Under the pieces are notes generated by a model. It saw only the letters and a program-made list of their open reading frames with translations. It was not told where the DNA came from and searched no databases. This document shows, in pieces, positions 1 through 6,509 of a DNA stretch of 6,602 nucleotides; the first letter of the stretch is position 1; each line of letters starts with the position of its first letter. Made by a program: the position numbers and the translations under genes. Source of the stretch: Candidatus Woesearchaeota archaeon (lineage in GTDB: Archaea; Nanobdellota; Nanobdellia; Woesearchaeales; GW2011-AR4). Location of the stretch: contig JACQSQ010000008.1 of assembly GCA_016211245.1 (NCBI GenBank), forward strand, positions 1-6,602. Direction: 5' to 3'.

Positions 1-249
1 ATAAAAAAATTAAATAATAAAAACAATTTATTTGCAATCATGCTTGATAAGATCCCACCAAAAGAAATAAAAATAATTATTGATGAATTAAAGAACCGCA
101 ATGTTTATCCCAAAATTCTGCTTGAAGCTTCCGGAAACATAAATCCCGGCAATTTGCTGGATTACAAAGATTGCGGCATTGACGTCATTTCAATGGGCTC
201 AATCACAAATTCTGCAAAAGTCCTGAATATGTCTTTGGAAATCAAATGA
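1..249 (+). CDS. nadC: Quinolinate phosphoribosyltransferase (decarboxylating), C-terminal part
   Basis: This is the last 82 codons of a gene that begins before the window; the frame is open from base 1 and ends with TGA at 247-249. The enzyme converts quinolinate and PRPP to nicotinate mononucleotide, CO2 and pyrophosphate in cytoplasmic de novo NAD synthesis. The visible part matches the end of the family's alpha/beta barrel: a 'MLDK' strand end, then LLEASGNIN, then GIDVISMGSITNS, then a hydrophobic terminus close to the usual (D)xSLxI ending. Two positions differ from the pattern I remember: TNS where THS is common, and NMSLEI where DISLKI is common. The next gene, an aspartate dehydrogenase, starts inside the stop codon (ATGA), so the two are almost certainly cotranscribed and translationally coupled; this neighbour makes the assignment firm. 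The N-terminal domain cannot be judged. Confidence 0.93.
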   Translation: MKKLNNKNNLFAIMLDKIPPKEIKIIIDELKNRNVYPKILLEASGNINPGNLLDYKDCGIDVISMGSITNSAKVLNMSLEIK

Positions 250-1037
250 AAGTTGGCATAATTGGATGCGGATTCATAGGAAGCGAAATTGCATCATTTA
301 TCGATAAAAATACCAATATAAAATTGATTGGATTGAATGATATTGATAAAAATAAAATAAATGTATTGATCAAAAATCTAGAAACCTGCAAATCAAAATT
401 CATGGAAATTGATGAATTGATAAGAAAATGTGATCTGATTATAGAATCAGCAACTAAAAATGTTGTTGAAGCAATACTAAAAAACAAAAATTTGGATAAA
501 AAAAACAAAAAACTGCTGGTTATGAGTACAGGAGGCTTGATAGGGAATCTTGATCTGCTTAAAAAAATAAAAAACTGTGAAATTCTGCTGCCTTCAGGCG
601 CAATTGCAGGATTGGATGCAATAAAATCAGTTTCTGGAAGAATAAGCTCATTGACTTTGACGACAACGAAGCCGATAAAAGGACTGGAGGGGGCTCCTTA
701 TATGATAAGAAACAATATTGACTTGGCAAATATCAAAGGCAGGAAAACTATTTTTGAAGGTAATTTAAAAGATGCTGTTGAAGATTTTCCTCAGAATATA
801 AATGTGGCAGCCACTTTGTTTCTTGCTTCAAAATTTGAAAAAATAAAGGTAAGAATAATTGCAGATTCCGACACTAAATTTAACACGCATGAAATAGAAG
901 CTATAGGTGATTTTGGAGTTATAACAGCAAAGACACAAAATCTTCCGAGTAAAAACCCAAAGACAAGCTATCTTGCTGTGCTGAGCGCGATACAGTCAAT
1001 AAAAAATCTGGAGAACAACGTAAAAATAGGCAATTAA
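246..1037 (+). CDS. nadX: L-aspartate dehydrogenase (NAD biosynthesis)
   Basis: The 263-residue protein is close to the usual family length. It oxidises L-aspartate to iminoaspartate with NAD(P), which quinolinate synthase (NadA) then uses; it replaces the flavoprotein NadB. An N-terminal Rossmann fold is marked by GCGFIG (residues 7-12). Family hallmarks follow: STGGLIG (94-100), PSGAIAGLDAIKS (116-128), FPQNINVAATL (181-191), NTHEIEAIGDFG (213-224) and KTSYLAVLSAI (239-249). H215 occupies the position of the catalytic histidine known from the Thermotoga and Archaeoglobus enzymes. The ATG overlaps the nadC stop by 4 nt (ATGA), so translation is probably coupled; only a weak GGA lies upstream, at 237-239. 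No nadA is visible, and it would be expected before nadC. The coding is very AT-rich, with many AAA/AAT/ATA codons, more so than the genes downstream. Function is well supported; cofactor preference cannot be read. Confidence 0.93.
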   Translation: MKVGIIGCGFIGSEIASFIDKNTNIKLIGLNDIDKNKINVLIKNLETCKSKFMEIDELIRKCDLIIESATKNVVEAILKNKNLDKKNKKLLVMSTGGLIGNLDLLKKIKNCEILLPSGAIAGLDAIKSVSGRISSLTLTTTKPIKGLEGAPYMIRNNIDLANIKGRKTIFEGNLKDAVEDFPQNINVAATLFLASKFEKIKVRIIADSDTKFNTHEIEAIGDFGVITAKTQNLPSKNPKTSYLAVLSAIQSIKNLENNVKIGN

Positions 1038-1053
1038 AAATCATTTTCACAAC

Positions 1054-1065
1054 TTTTTTATATAA
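1054..1065 (+). promoter_or_regulatory. Putative archaeal TATA box for topA (leaderless)
   Basis: TTTTTTATATAA lies in the 48-nt gap between nadX and topA. Its centre is about 26 nt before the topA ATG, the distance archaeal TATA boxes normally keep from the transcription start. Transcription would therefore start at or next to the ATG, and no Shine-Dalgarno sequence is present. The T-run could also help terminate the nadX transcript. Confidence 0.6.
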
Positions 1066-1085
1066 TCATTAAAATTCTACAGTTT

Positions 1086-3314
1086 ATGTACGAATTGATA
1101 GTAACCGAGAAACCTGCAGCTGCATTAAAAATAGCTGATGCCCTTGCAGACGGCAAACCAATCAAAGAGAATATAGGCGGGGTTCCTTACTATAAGATTA
1201 CGCATGGCAAGAAAGATATTGTTGTTGCCTGCGCAGTTGGCCACTTATACGGCTTAGCGGAAAAGGAAAAAAAAGGTTGGCGCTTTCCCGTATTTGACAT
1301 CGAGTGGAAACCAGTTTCGGAAACTACAAAAAGTTCTGCGTTTACAAAAAAATATCTAAACACAATTAAAAAGCTAGCGAAAGGCGCTAATGTGTTTACT
1401 GTTGCTTCAGATTTTGACATTGAAGGGGAAGTCATTGGACTTAATGTTATGCGTTTCGCATGCAATCAGAAAGATGCAAACAGAATGAAGTTCTCAACTC
1501 TAACTAAAGATGAGTTGAGGGAATCCTATAAGAATAAAAGCAAACATTTAGATTGGGGTCAAGCTGAAGCAGGCGAAACTCGCCATTATTTGGACTGGTT
1601 CAATGGCCTGAATTACTCCCGTGCATTAACAGCCGCAATAAAAACAACCGGAACTTTCAAATTAATGTCGACAGGCAGAGTACAAGGGCCTGCATTAAAG
1701 ATAATTGTTGACAGGGAAAAAGAGATTAAAGCATTTGTGCCAAAGCCATTCTGGCAGATACAGCTCACAGGAGATTACGATTCCAGGCAGATAACCGCAA
1801 TGCATTCTGAAGACAAGTTTTGGGAAAAGGTAAAGGCCGATGCAGTAATCCAGAACACAAAAGGGCAGAAAGAAGCTACAATTTCAAAAATCGAAAGAAA
1901 GAAATTCAACCAGATGCCGCCTTTTCCTTTTGATTTAACCTCTCTGCAGGTCGAGGCCTATAGGTGTTTTGGAATACAGCCAAAGGAAACTCTGGAGATT
2001 GCGCAAGACCTGTATACATCGGGATTTATTTCTTATCCGAGAACTTCAAGCCAGCAGTTGCCTCCTGCAATCGGATATAATAAAGTGCTAAATGACCTGG
2101 CGAGGCAGAGGAATTATTCCGAATTAATCAAATTGCTGCAAAAAAAATCTGGATTGAAGCCAAACAACGGCAAGAAGGCAGATGCTGCACATCCTGCAAT
2201 TTTCCCGACAGGGATAGCGCCGGAAGGATTGGAGGAGAAAGAATCAAAGATTTATGATTTGATTGTCAAAAGGTTTTTGGCAACATTTGGGGACAATGCA
2301 GTCAGGGAAACAATAATTGTTGATATAGACTGCAACGGCGAGATTTTTATAGCAAAGGGGACAATGACCATAGAAAAAGGCTGGCATAAATTTTACATGC
2401 CGTATGTCAATCTTGAGGAAGTTGAATTGCCAAATTTCAGGCAAAATGACAGGATAAAAGTTGAAAAAATAGAGCTTCTCAGCAAAGATACACAGCCTCC
2501 AAAAAGATTTACGCCTGCTTCAATCATAAAGGAGCTTGAAAAAAGAAATTTGGGGACAAAGGCAACAAGGTCGGAGATTGTAGACACGTTATTCCAGCGC
2601 GGCTATGTGCAGGGAAGGGCAATTGAGGCGACAAACCTCGGAATATCAACCATAGAAACCCTTGAGAAATATGTCCCAAGGATAATTGACGAAGAGCTGA
2701 CAAGGCACTTTGAGCTGGAGATGGAAAAGATAAGGGAAGGCCAGCAGAAAAAAGAAGTGATTTTGGAGGAGGCGAAGGATGCAATCACAAATGTTTTGAC
2801 GGATTTCAAGAAAAAGCAGAAAGAAATTGGAGCAGAGCTCCAAAAGGCAAATCGCGAGACGCAGGATGAGATGTCATTCCTGGGGATTTGTCCAATGTGC
2901 AAGGAAGGGAATATGATGATAAGAAGAGGAAAGTTCGGGGCTTTTGCAGCATGCAACAAGTATCCCGATTGCAAAACGATTTTCTCTATTCCAAAAAACG
3001 CCTTAATCAAGCCGGCAAAAAAAGATTGCGAAACATGCGGCTTTCCAAAAGTTCTTGCCATAAAGAAAGCAAAACAGCCAATGGAATTTTGCCTGAATCC
3101 AAAGTGCCCGACAAAACTAGTTGAGGGAGAAGCTGGAGAGCAAGCCAAGGCAATCGCGCATGGCGAAATCAAAAGAAAATGCCCAAAGTGCAATGAAGGT
3201 GACATTGTGCTGAGAAGCTCTATTTATGGGAAATTTTATGGGTGTAGTTTTTATCCTAAATGCAGGTATACGGAAAAGCTCGAGAATAATAACAAAGAAA
3301 ATAATTCACAGTAA
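1086..3314 (+). CDS. topA: DNA topoisomerase I (type IA, archaeal)
   Basis: The 742-residue type IA topoisomerase relaxes negatively supercoiled DNA by single-strand passage through a 5'-phosphotyrosine intermediate. The toprim domain starts at once: ELIVTEKP supplies the acidic E8, and ASDFDIEGEVIG (107-118) supplies the metal-binding D109, D111 and E113; isoleucine where bacteria have arginine (DREGE) is in my experience normal in archaeal members. STGRVQGPAL (195-204) and the catalytic block FISYPRTSSQQLP (314-326), with nucleophile Y317, follow. HPAIFPT (369-375) and LGTKATRSEIVDTL (489-502) are further conserved core motifs. The C-terminus holds three four-cysteine zinc ribbons: C602/C605/C623/C629, C648/C651/C669/C674 and C699/C702/C720/C726, then a polar Asn-rich tail. 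There is no helicase domain, so it is not reverse gyrase. The ATG sits about 26 nt after a TATA-like element and has no SD, suggesting leaderless expression. No key residue is missing. Confidence 0.97.
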   Translation: MYELIVTEKPAAALKIADALADGKPIKENIGGVPYYKITHGKKDIVVACAVGHLYGLAEKEKKGWRFPVFDIEWKPVSETTKSSAFTKKYLNTIKKLAKGANVFTVASDFDIEGEVIGLNVMRFACNQKDANRMKFSTLTKDELRESYKNKSKHLDWGQAEAGETRHYLDWFNGLNYSRALTAAIKTTGTFKLMSTGRVQGPALKIIVDREKEIKAFVPKPFWQIQLTGDYDSRQITAMHSEDKFWEKVKADAVIQNTKGQKEATISKIERKKFNQMPPFPFDLTSLQVEAYRCFGIQPKETLEIAQDLYTSGFISYPRTSSQQLPPAIGYNKVLNDLARQRNYSELIKLLQKKSGLKPNNGKKADAAHPAIFPTGIAPEGLEEKESKIYDLIVKRFLATFGDNAVRETIIVDIDCNGEIFIAKGTMTIEKGWHKFYMPYVNLEEVELPNFRQNDRIKVEKIELLSKDTQPPKRFTPASIIKELEKRNLGTKATRSEIVDTLFQRGYVQGRAIEATNLGISTIETLEKYVPRIIDEELTRHFELEMEKIREGQQKKEVILEEAKDAITNVLTDFKKKQKEIGAELQKANRETQDEMSFLGICPMCKEGNMMIRRGKFGAFAACNKYPDCKTIFSIPKNALIKPAKKDCETCGFPKVLAIKKAKQPMEFCLNPKCPTKLVEGEAGEQAKAIAHGEIKRKCPKCNEGDIVLRSSIYGKFYGCSFYPKCRYTEKLENNNKENNSQ

Positions 3315-3324
3315 ACCAAAAATT

Positions 3325-3333
3325 CTTAAATAT
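3325..3333 (+). promoter_or_regulatory. Putative TATA box for the S16 protease gene
   Basis: CTTAAATAT lies in the 37-nt gap after topA, with its centre about 23 nt before the ATG at 3352 and A-rich sequence directly upstream that could serve as a BRE. No Shine-Dalgarno sequence precedes the ATG, so a leaderless or nearly leaderless transcript is likely. The spacing is slightly short compared with the other elements in this window. Confidence 0.5.
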
Positions 3334-3351
3334 CCGTCCTTTCCTAATAAT

Positions 3352-5115
3352 ATGAAAAAGATATTTATCTTATTGCTAGTAATCAGCATATTGATTATTC
3401 CTGCAGTTTCTGCAAAATCAGGCCACATGAAATTGCTGGCTGTGCAGGAAACGGAATCAGGGATTGAAGGAGGAATAGCAGACTTGTACCTGGAAGTGAA
3501 GCCTGGCTCTGGCAGGGTCTTTTTGGAAACATTTCCGCTGTCAAAGACTGACACGCAGATGTCGACAAGGTTTGCAAAGTCAATTGCATGCGACGCTCTT
3601 GACAGGGACTGCGATGATGTTGATTTTTTTTACACTATAATGGCCGATTCTCCGATAATTGCCGGGCCTAGCGCAGGCTCCTCAATTGCAGTTCTTACAG
3701 TTGCTGTTCTTGAGGGCTTAAAGCTTGATGAGAGCCTGGCAACGACTGGCACAATAAACTCAGGTGGATTGATAGGGCCAGTTGGAGGGCTAAAAGCCAA
3801 AGTGGAGGCTGCAAAAAAGATTCGGCTAAAAAAAGTGCTTATTCCCTCCGGCGAGATCATAGCAAGGGTCGGCAATGCAACCGTTGACCTGCAGAATCTT
3901 TCAGAAGCTTTGGATATAGAAATAATGGAAGTGTCCACATTGAGCGAGGCAGTAAGGCAGTTTACAGGGAAAGAGCTTGCCCAAAAATACAAAAAGATAG
4001 ATATAAGCGAATATTATGCAGACACGATGAAATTGCTGGCAAAGGGATTGTGCGACAGAAGCAACAGGCTAAGGGCGGAAGCTTTGAAGCTGAATTACCC
4101 TGCTAATGTAACTGCGATAAAGGAAAACGCTAAAAATTTCACCGCAAAGGGAAGGGAAGCTTTTGAGAGGCAGGCATTCTACTCTTCGGCAAGCTACTGC
4201 TTTGGCGCCAATATAGAGTACTCCACCTTGATTCTGATTTCAAAGAATCTCACAAAGGAAGAGCTTTTGGACAATATAAGCAGCGTAAAAATCGGCATAA
4301 GCGATTTGCGCTCCAAAGTTGATGCCGCTGAGAAAAAAACGATAACTGACTTGGAGTCATATATGGTTGTAAAAGAGCGCCTTGCGGAAGCTGAGGAATC
4401 TGCCGGGCAGGCCCTTGATATGCTGAATAAGACTAACAGGACTGAAAGGGTTGCAAGGGTTTTGGCCTATGCCTCAGAAAGGCTTAACTCCGCGCATTCC
4501 TGGGCTACTTTCATGGGCAAAGGCGGCAAGGAGATAAACATTGACAGGGACGTGCTAAAGAAGTCCTGCCAAAGCAAGATAAGCGAAGCCGATGAAAGGA
4601 TGCAGTATGTCGAGCTTTATTTCCCTGGCACTTTGGCTCATGTAAAAGACGAAGTTGATAAAGCAAGCGAAGAGCTCTCGAAAGGAAACTACGAAATATG
4701 CCTGTCAACAGCAAGCAAGGCAAAGGCTGATGTGGACATGGTCCTTAGCGTGTTTGGGGTGGACAGTGAGCAATACGAAAATATTGCCGGCAGGAAGCTT
4801 GAAATAGTAAAAAATAATATTGCCGAGCAGGCTTCGAAAGGAGTATTCCCCATCCTCAGCTACAGCTACTATGAATACGCAAATTCCCTCAAGGACACGG
4901 ACATCTTTTCAGCGCTTATATACTCTGAATACGCATTAGAGCTGAGCGACCTGGATATTTACTTCAAGGAGAGCAACGGCAAAAGGATAAATTTTGGCAT
5001 AGACAGAAGATTGGTAAGCGTGTTTTTAGCAGGCGTGCTGATTGGAGTTATAGCCTCTTTTTTTGTTAGAGGCTCCGCAGCGCGAAAAAGTAAAAGAAAG
5101 CCGAGCAGAAGATAA
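3352..5115 (+). CDS. Exported Lon-like (S16 family) serine protease, ATPase-less, C-terminally membrane-anchored
   Basis: The 587-residue protein carries only the proteolytic domain of Lon, without AAA+ ATPase. Residues 1-21 form a signal peptide (MKK, hydrophobic core, AVSA). The S16 domain spans about 27-205: GPSAGSS holds nucleophile S107, and IGPVGGLKAK holds lysine K150. The S-to-K spacing of 43 residues equals that of E. coli Lon (S679/K722), so the dyad looks intact. C80 and C87 could form a disulfide in an extracytoplasmic domain. Residues about 215-540 are charged, mostly helical and probably partly coiled-coil. A transmembrane helix (about 554-572) is followed by a basic tail ending KSKRKPSRR, predicting an outside protease with a short cytoplasmic tail. 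This matches the archaeal single-domain S16 proteins of COG1750; substrates are unknown. The frame stays open upstream to 3226 inside topA, but the ATG at 3352 was chosen because it gives the signal peptide and follows a TATA element. Confidence 0.9.
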   Translation: MKKIFILLLVISILIIPAVSAKSGHMKLLAVQETESGIEGGIADLYLEVKPGSGRVFLETFPLSKTDTQMSTRFAKSIACDALDRDCDDVDFFYTIMADSPIIAGPSAGSSIAVLTVAVLEGLKLDESLATTGTINSGGLIGPVGGLKAKVEAAKKIRLKKVLIPSGEIIARVGNATVDLQNLSEALDIEIMEVSTLSEAVRQFTGKELAQKYKKIDISEYYADTMKLLAKGLCDRSNRLRAEALKLNYPANVTAIKENAKNFTAKGREAFERQAFYSSASYCFGANIEYSTLILISKNLTKEELLDNISSVKIGISDLRSKVDAAEKKTITDLESYMVVKERLAEAEESAGQALDMLNKTNRTERVARVLAYASERLNSAHSWATFMGKGGKEINIDRDVLKKSCQSKISEADERMQYVELYFPGTLAHVKDEVDKASEELSKGNYEICLSTASKAKADVDMVLSVFGVDSEQYENIAGRKLEIVKNNIAEQASKGVFPILSYSYYEYANSLKDTDIFSALIYSEYALELSDLDIYFKESNGKRINFGIDRRLVSVFLAGVLIGVIASFFVRGSAARKSKRKPSRR

Positions 5116-5123
5116 AAACCCAA

Positions 5124-5174
5124 CAGAACTGCCGCCATGCGAATTTAAAAAATTCGCCAGCTAGCGATGTTCTG
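5124..5174 (+). repeat. Outer inverted repeat enclosing the 5139-5157 palindrome
   Basis: CAGAAC (5124-5129) and GTTCTG (5169-5174) are exact reverse complements flanking the inner palindrome. CCC (5119-5121) and GGG (5177-5179) extend the stem after a 2-nt mismatch. The stretches between outer and inner arms do not pair well, leaving large internal loops. A six-base repeat can occur by chance, so this is weaker than the inner palindrome. Confidence 0.35.
5139..5157 (+). repeat. Perfect inverted repeat around a TATA-like core upstream of the HKD gene
   Basis: Two 8-nt arms, GCGAATTT (5139-5146) and AAATTCGC (5150-5157), are exact reverse complements separated by AAA. The centre reads TTTAAAAA, which could itself be a TATA element. 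If so, transcription would begin near 5173 and leave a leader of about 37 nt containing the SD at 5186. The element could be an operator overlapping TBP binding, an RNA hairpin in the leader, or a stem ending the protease transcript; no T-run follows it, which argues against a classical terminator. The structure is certain, its role is not. Confidence 0.6.
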
Positions 5175-5185
5175 CCGGGAAAAAA

Positions 5186-5193
5186 GAGGTGAT
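5186..5193 (+). promoter_or_regulatory. Strong Shine-Dalgarno sequence of the HKD gene
   Basis: GAGGTGAT matches eight bases of the canonical anti-16S target (AGGAGGTGAT). It lies 16 nt before the ATG at 5210, which is longer than usual. It contains an in-frame GTG (5189-5191) that would add seven residues; a GTG inside the SD core cannot use that SD. This is the only strong SD seen before any gene start in the window, implying a leadered mRNA here. Confidence 0.6.
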
Positions 5194-5209
5194 AGATTAT
5201 CACTTTAAA

Positions 5210-6202
5210 ATGATTAAGCTTATATTTAAATTTTTCTGTAAGATTTTTGTTTTGTTGCTACTTGTTTTGGTGACAATTCTGATTTTTGGGTGCGTGCCAA
5301 TAACCGGAAATATTATTTCAGAGAAATCCGACAGGGCCGTTGAGATTTATTTCTGCCCGAAAGACGATTGCGGAAAAATTCTTGAGAAGAGCATAAGGGA
5401 TTCTGTCGCATCTGTCCACTGCGCATTATACGATCTGGACTTGATGAATGTGATTGATGCGCTTTCCAAAAAAAGCAAGTCTGCCGATGTAAAGGTGATT
5501 ATGGACAATGAAAATGACGACGGTCAGGTAAAGGGAACTGCCATAAAGTTCGACGACAATGGGCAGCTCATGCACAATAAGTTCTGCATAATGGACGGCA
5601 GCGTCATAATAACCGGCTCGTTCAATCCTACAGAAAACGACAACAGCTATAACAACAATAATATAATAATCCTCAACTCGAAAATTCTGGCTGGAAATTA
5701 CGAAGACGAATTTGAGGAGTTATGGAATGGAAAATTTGGAAAGGGTAACAGGATAAAAAATCAAAAAATCTACTTGAATGGTGTGAAGATAGAGAATTTT
5801 TTCTGCCCAGAGGATGGCTGCGCATCTGTAATTGCTGGTTTAATAAAAAACTCGAAAAGAAGCGTGTATTTCATGACTTTTGCATTTACCAATGAAGAGA
5901 TAGCCGACTCTATAATAAAAAAAGGGAGCCTGGACGTAAGAGGCATTTTCGATTCTGGCCAGTCGTCAAATAGGTATTCGCAGTTCAAGCGCCTTCAGGA
6001 ATTTGGGATTAATGTTAAAAAGGACAAAAACAGGCATAAGCTCCACCATAAGGTTTTCATCATAGATAACCGGACTGTCGTGACGGGGAGCTTTAATCCG
6101 ACGCTAAGCGCAGACACTAAAAATGACGAGAATATGCTCGTAATAACTGATGAAAAAATAGCCGGGCTTTTTCTGAATGAATTTGAGAGTTTGTGGCCGT
6201 GA
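5210..6202 (+). CDS. Secreted lipoprotein-like phospholipase D/Nuc-family protein with two HKD domains
   Basis: From the ATG at 5210 the protein has 330 residues. A lysine-containing N-region, a long hydrophobic stretch and IFGC form a lipobox-like signal (C28 as possible lipidated cysteine), so export and membrane anchoring are likely. Two tandem repeats follow, each opening with FCPxDxC: CPKDDC (C49/C54) and CPEDGC (C199/C204), perhaps disulfides. Repeat 1 has HNKFCIMD (H122, K124, D129) and GSFNPT; repeat 2 has HHKVFIID (H279, K281, D286) and GSFNPT. HxKx4D is the PLD-superfamily signature; two copies normally build one active site using phosphohistidine chemistry. The closest fold is the Nuc endonuclease, so a secreted nuclease is my best guess, but a phospholipase is possible. 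The acidic residue in the downstream motif is kept in repeat 2 (NDEN) and replaced in repeat 1 (NNNN). A GTG start at 5189 is the alternative. Confidence 0.87.
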   Translation: MIKLIFKFFCKIFVLLLLVLVTILIFGCVPITGNIISEKSDRAVEIYFCPKDDCGKILEKSIRDSVASVHCALYDLDLMNVIDALSKKSKSADVKVIMDNENDDGQVKGTAIKFDDNGQLMHNKFCIMDGSVIITGSFNPTENDNSYNNNNIIILNSKILAGNYEDEFEELWNGKFGKGNRIKNQKIYLNGVKIENFFCPEDGCASVIAGLIKNSKRSVYFMTFAFTNEEIADSIIKKGSLDVRGIFDSGQSSNRYSQFKRLQEFGINVKKDKNRHKLHHKVFIIDNRTVVTGSFNPTLSADTKNDENMLVITDEKIAGLFLNEFESLWP

Positions 6203-6211
6203 CATCGAAAA

Positions 6212-6223
6212 TTTTTTAAATAA
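6212..6223 (+). promoter_or_regulatory. Putative TATA box for the small acidic protein
   Basis: TTTTTTAAATAA begins 10 nt after the HKD gene stop. Its centre lies about 26 nt before the ATG at 6243, the same geometry as at topA and the downstream kinase. This is the main argument that the short reading frame is a separately transcribed gene and that its start is 6243. The T-run might also contribute to ending the HKD transcript. Confidence 0.55.
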
Positions 6224-6242
6224 CTTGCCCTATGGGCTGTTT

Positions 6243-6374
6243 ATGGCCAAGCCGGAAGAGGGGGAATTTGACGCTTATAACGACAAAGACGACGATAAGG
6301 ACGACGACTATAATGATGATGTAAAAGATGAAGAGGACGAAGACAGCGAGGAAGATGAAGGGGATGAGGAATAA
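6243..6374 (+). CDS. Small extremely acidic protein, unknown function
   Basis: This 43-residue reading frame starts MAKPEEGEFDAY and then becomes almost pure Asp/Glu: 26 of 43 residues are acidic against four lysines, giving a net charge of about -22. No fold, signal peptide or membrane segment is visible, and it is probably disordered. The ATG at 6243 was chosen because a TATA-like element lies about 26 nt before it; the frame stays open upstream to an ATG at 6177 inside the HKD gene, which looks fortuitous. It is read in a different frame from the HKD gene and is not its tail. Highly acidic tails can bind metal ions or basic proteins, or mimic DNA, but nothing here chooses among these. A chance low-complexity ORF is possible, because GAN-rich DNA easily stays open. 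Confidence 0.55.
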   Translation: MAKPEEGEFDAYNDKDDDKDDDYNDDVKDEEDEDSEEDEGDEE

Positions 6375-6451
6375 AGGCTGATTCTTTGATTTATATTAGT
6401 TAATAATTAATTGTGATTGTGCAATCTTCACTTTTAATGTTGTTGTTGGAA

Positions 6452-6457
6452 TTTTTT
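6452..6457 (+). terminator. Possible T-run terminator in the 6375-6540 gap
   Basis: A run of six T occurs about 80 nt after the acidic-protein stop, within an AT-rich 166-nt gap. Archaeal termination often needs only T-rich tracts, so this could end the upstream transcript. In DNA this AT-rich such a run is weak evidence. A short imperfect palindrome (GATTG/CAATC, 6415-6426) lies upstream; I see no gene or RNA elsewhere in the gap. Confidence 0.2.
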
Positions 6458-6509
6458 ATTTCATAGTTGAATATAATTTAGGATTAACGTATTATGCAAT
6501 ATAATAATC

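Noticed and set aside
242..508. An 88-codon minus-strand open frame opposite nadX
   Set aside because: It is an antisense shadow of strongly conserved nadX N-terminal coding sequence in AT-rich DNA.
2888..3124. A 78-codon plus-strand open frame inside topA
   Set aside because: It is an alternate frame over conserved topA zinc-ribbon coding sequence, with no promoter or SD.
2603..3205. A 200-codon open frame on the minus strand
   Set aside because: It lies entirely opposite the zinc-ribbon end of topA and its translation has no recognisable family features; it is a shadow of the topA codon pattern.
3226..3351. A 42-codon upstream extension of the S16 protease
   Set aside because: It overlaps the end of topA, would bury the signal peptide inside the protein, and the TATA element at 3325 points to the ATG at 3352.
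5219..5254. TATA-like TTATATTTAAA followed by an in-frame TTG at 5252 as a leaderless start of the HKD gene
   Set aside because: It would remove the basic N-region of the signal sequence; the AT-rich run is explained by the codons for that N-terminus.
6177..6242. An earlier ATG for the acidic ORF
   Set aside because: It overlaps the end of the HKD gene and the TATA element; the extra residues look unlike the rest of the protein, and 6243 has the correct promoter distance.
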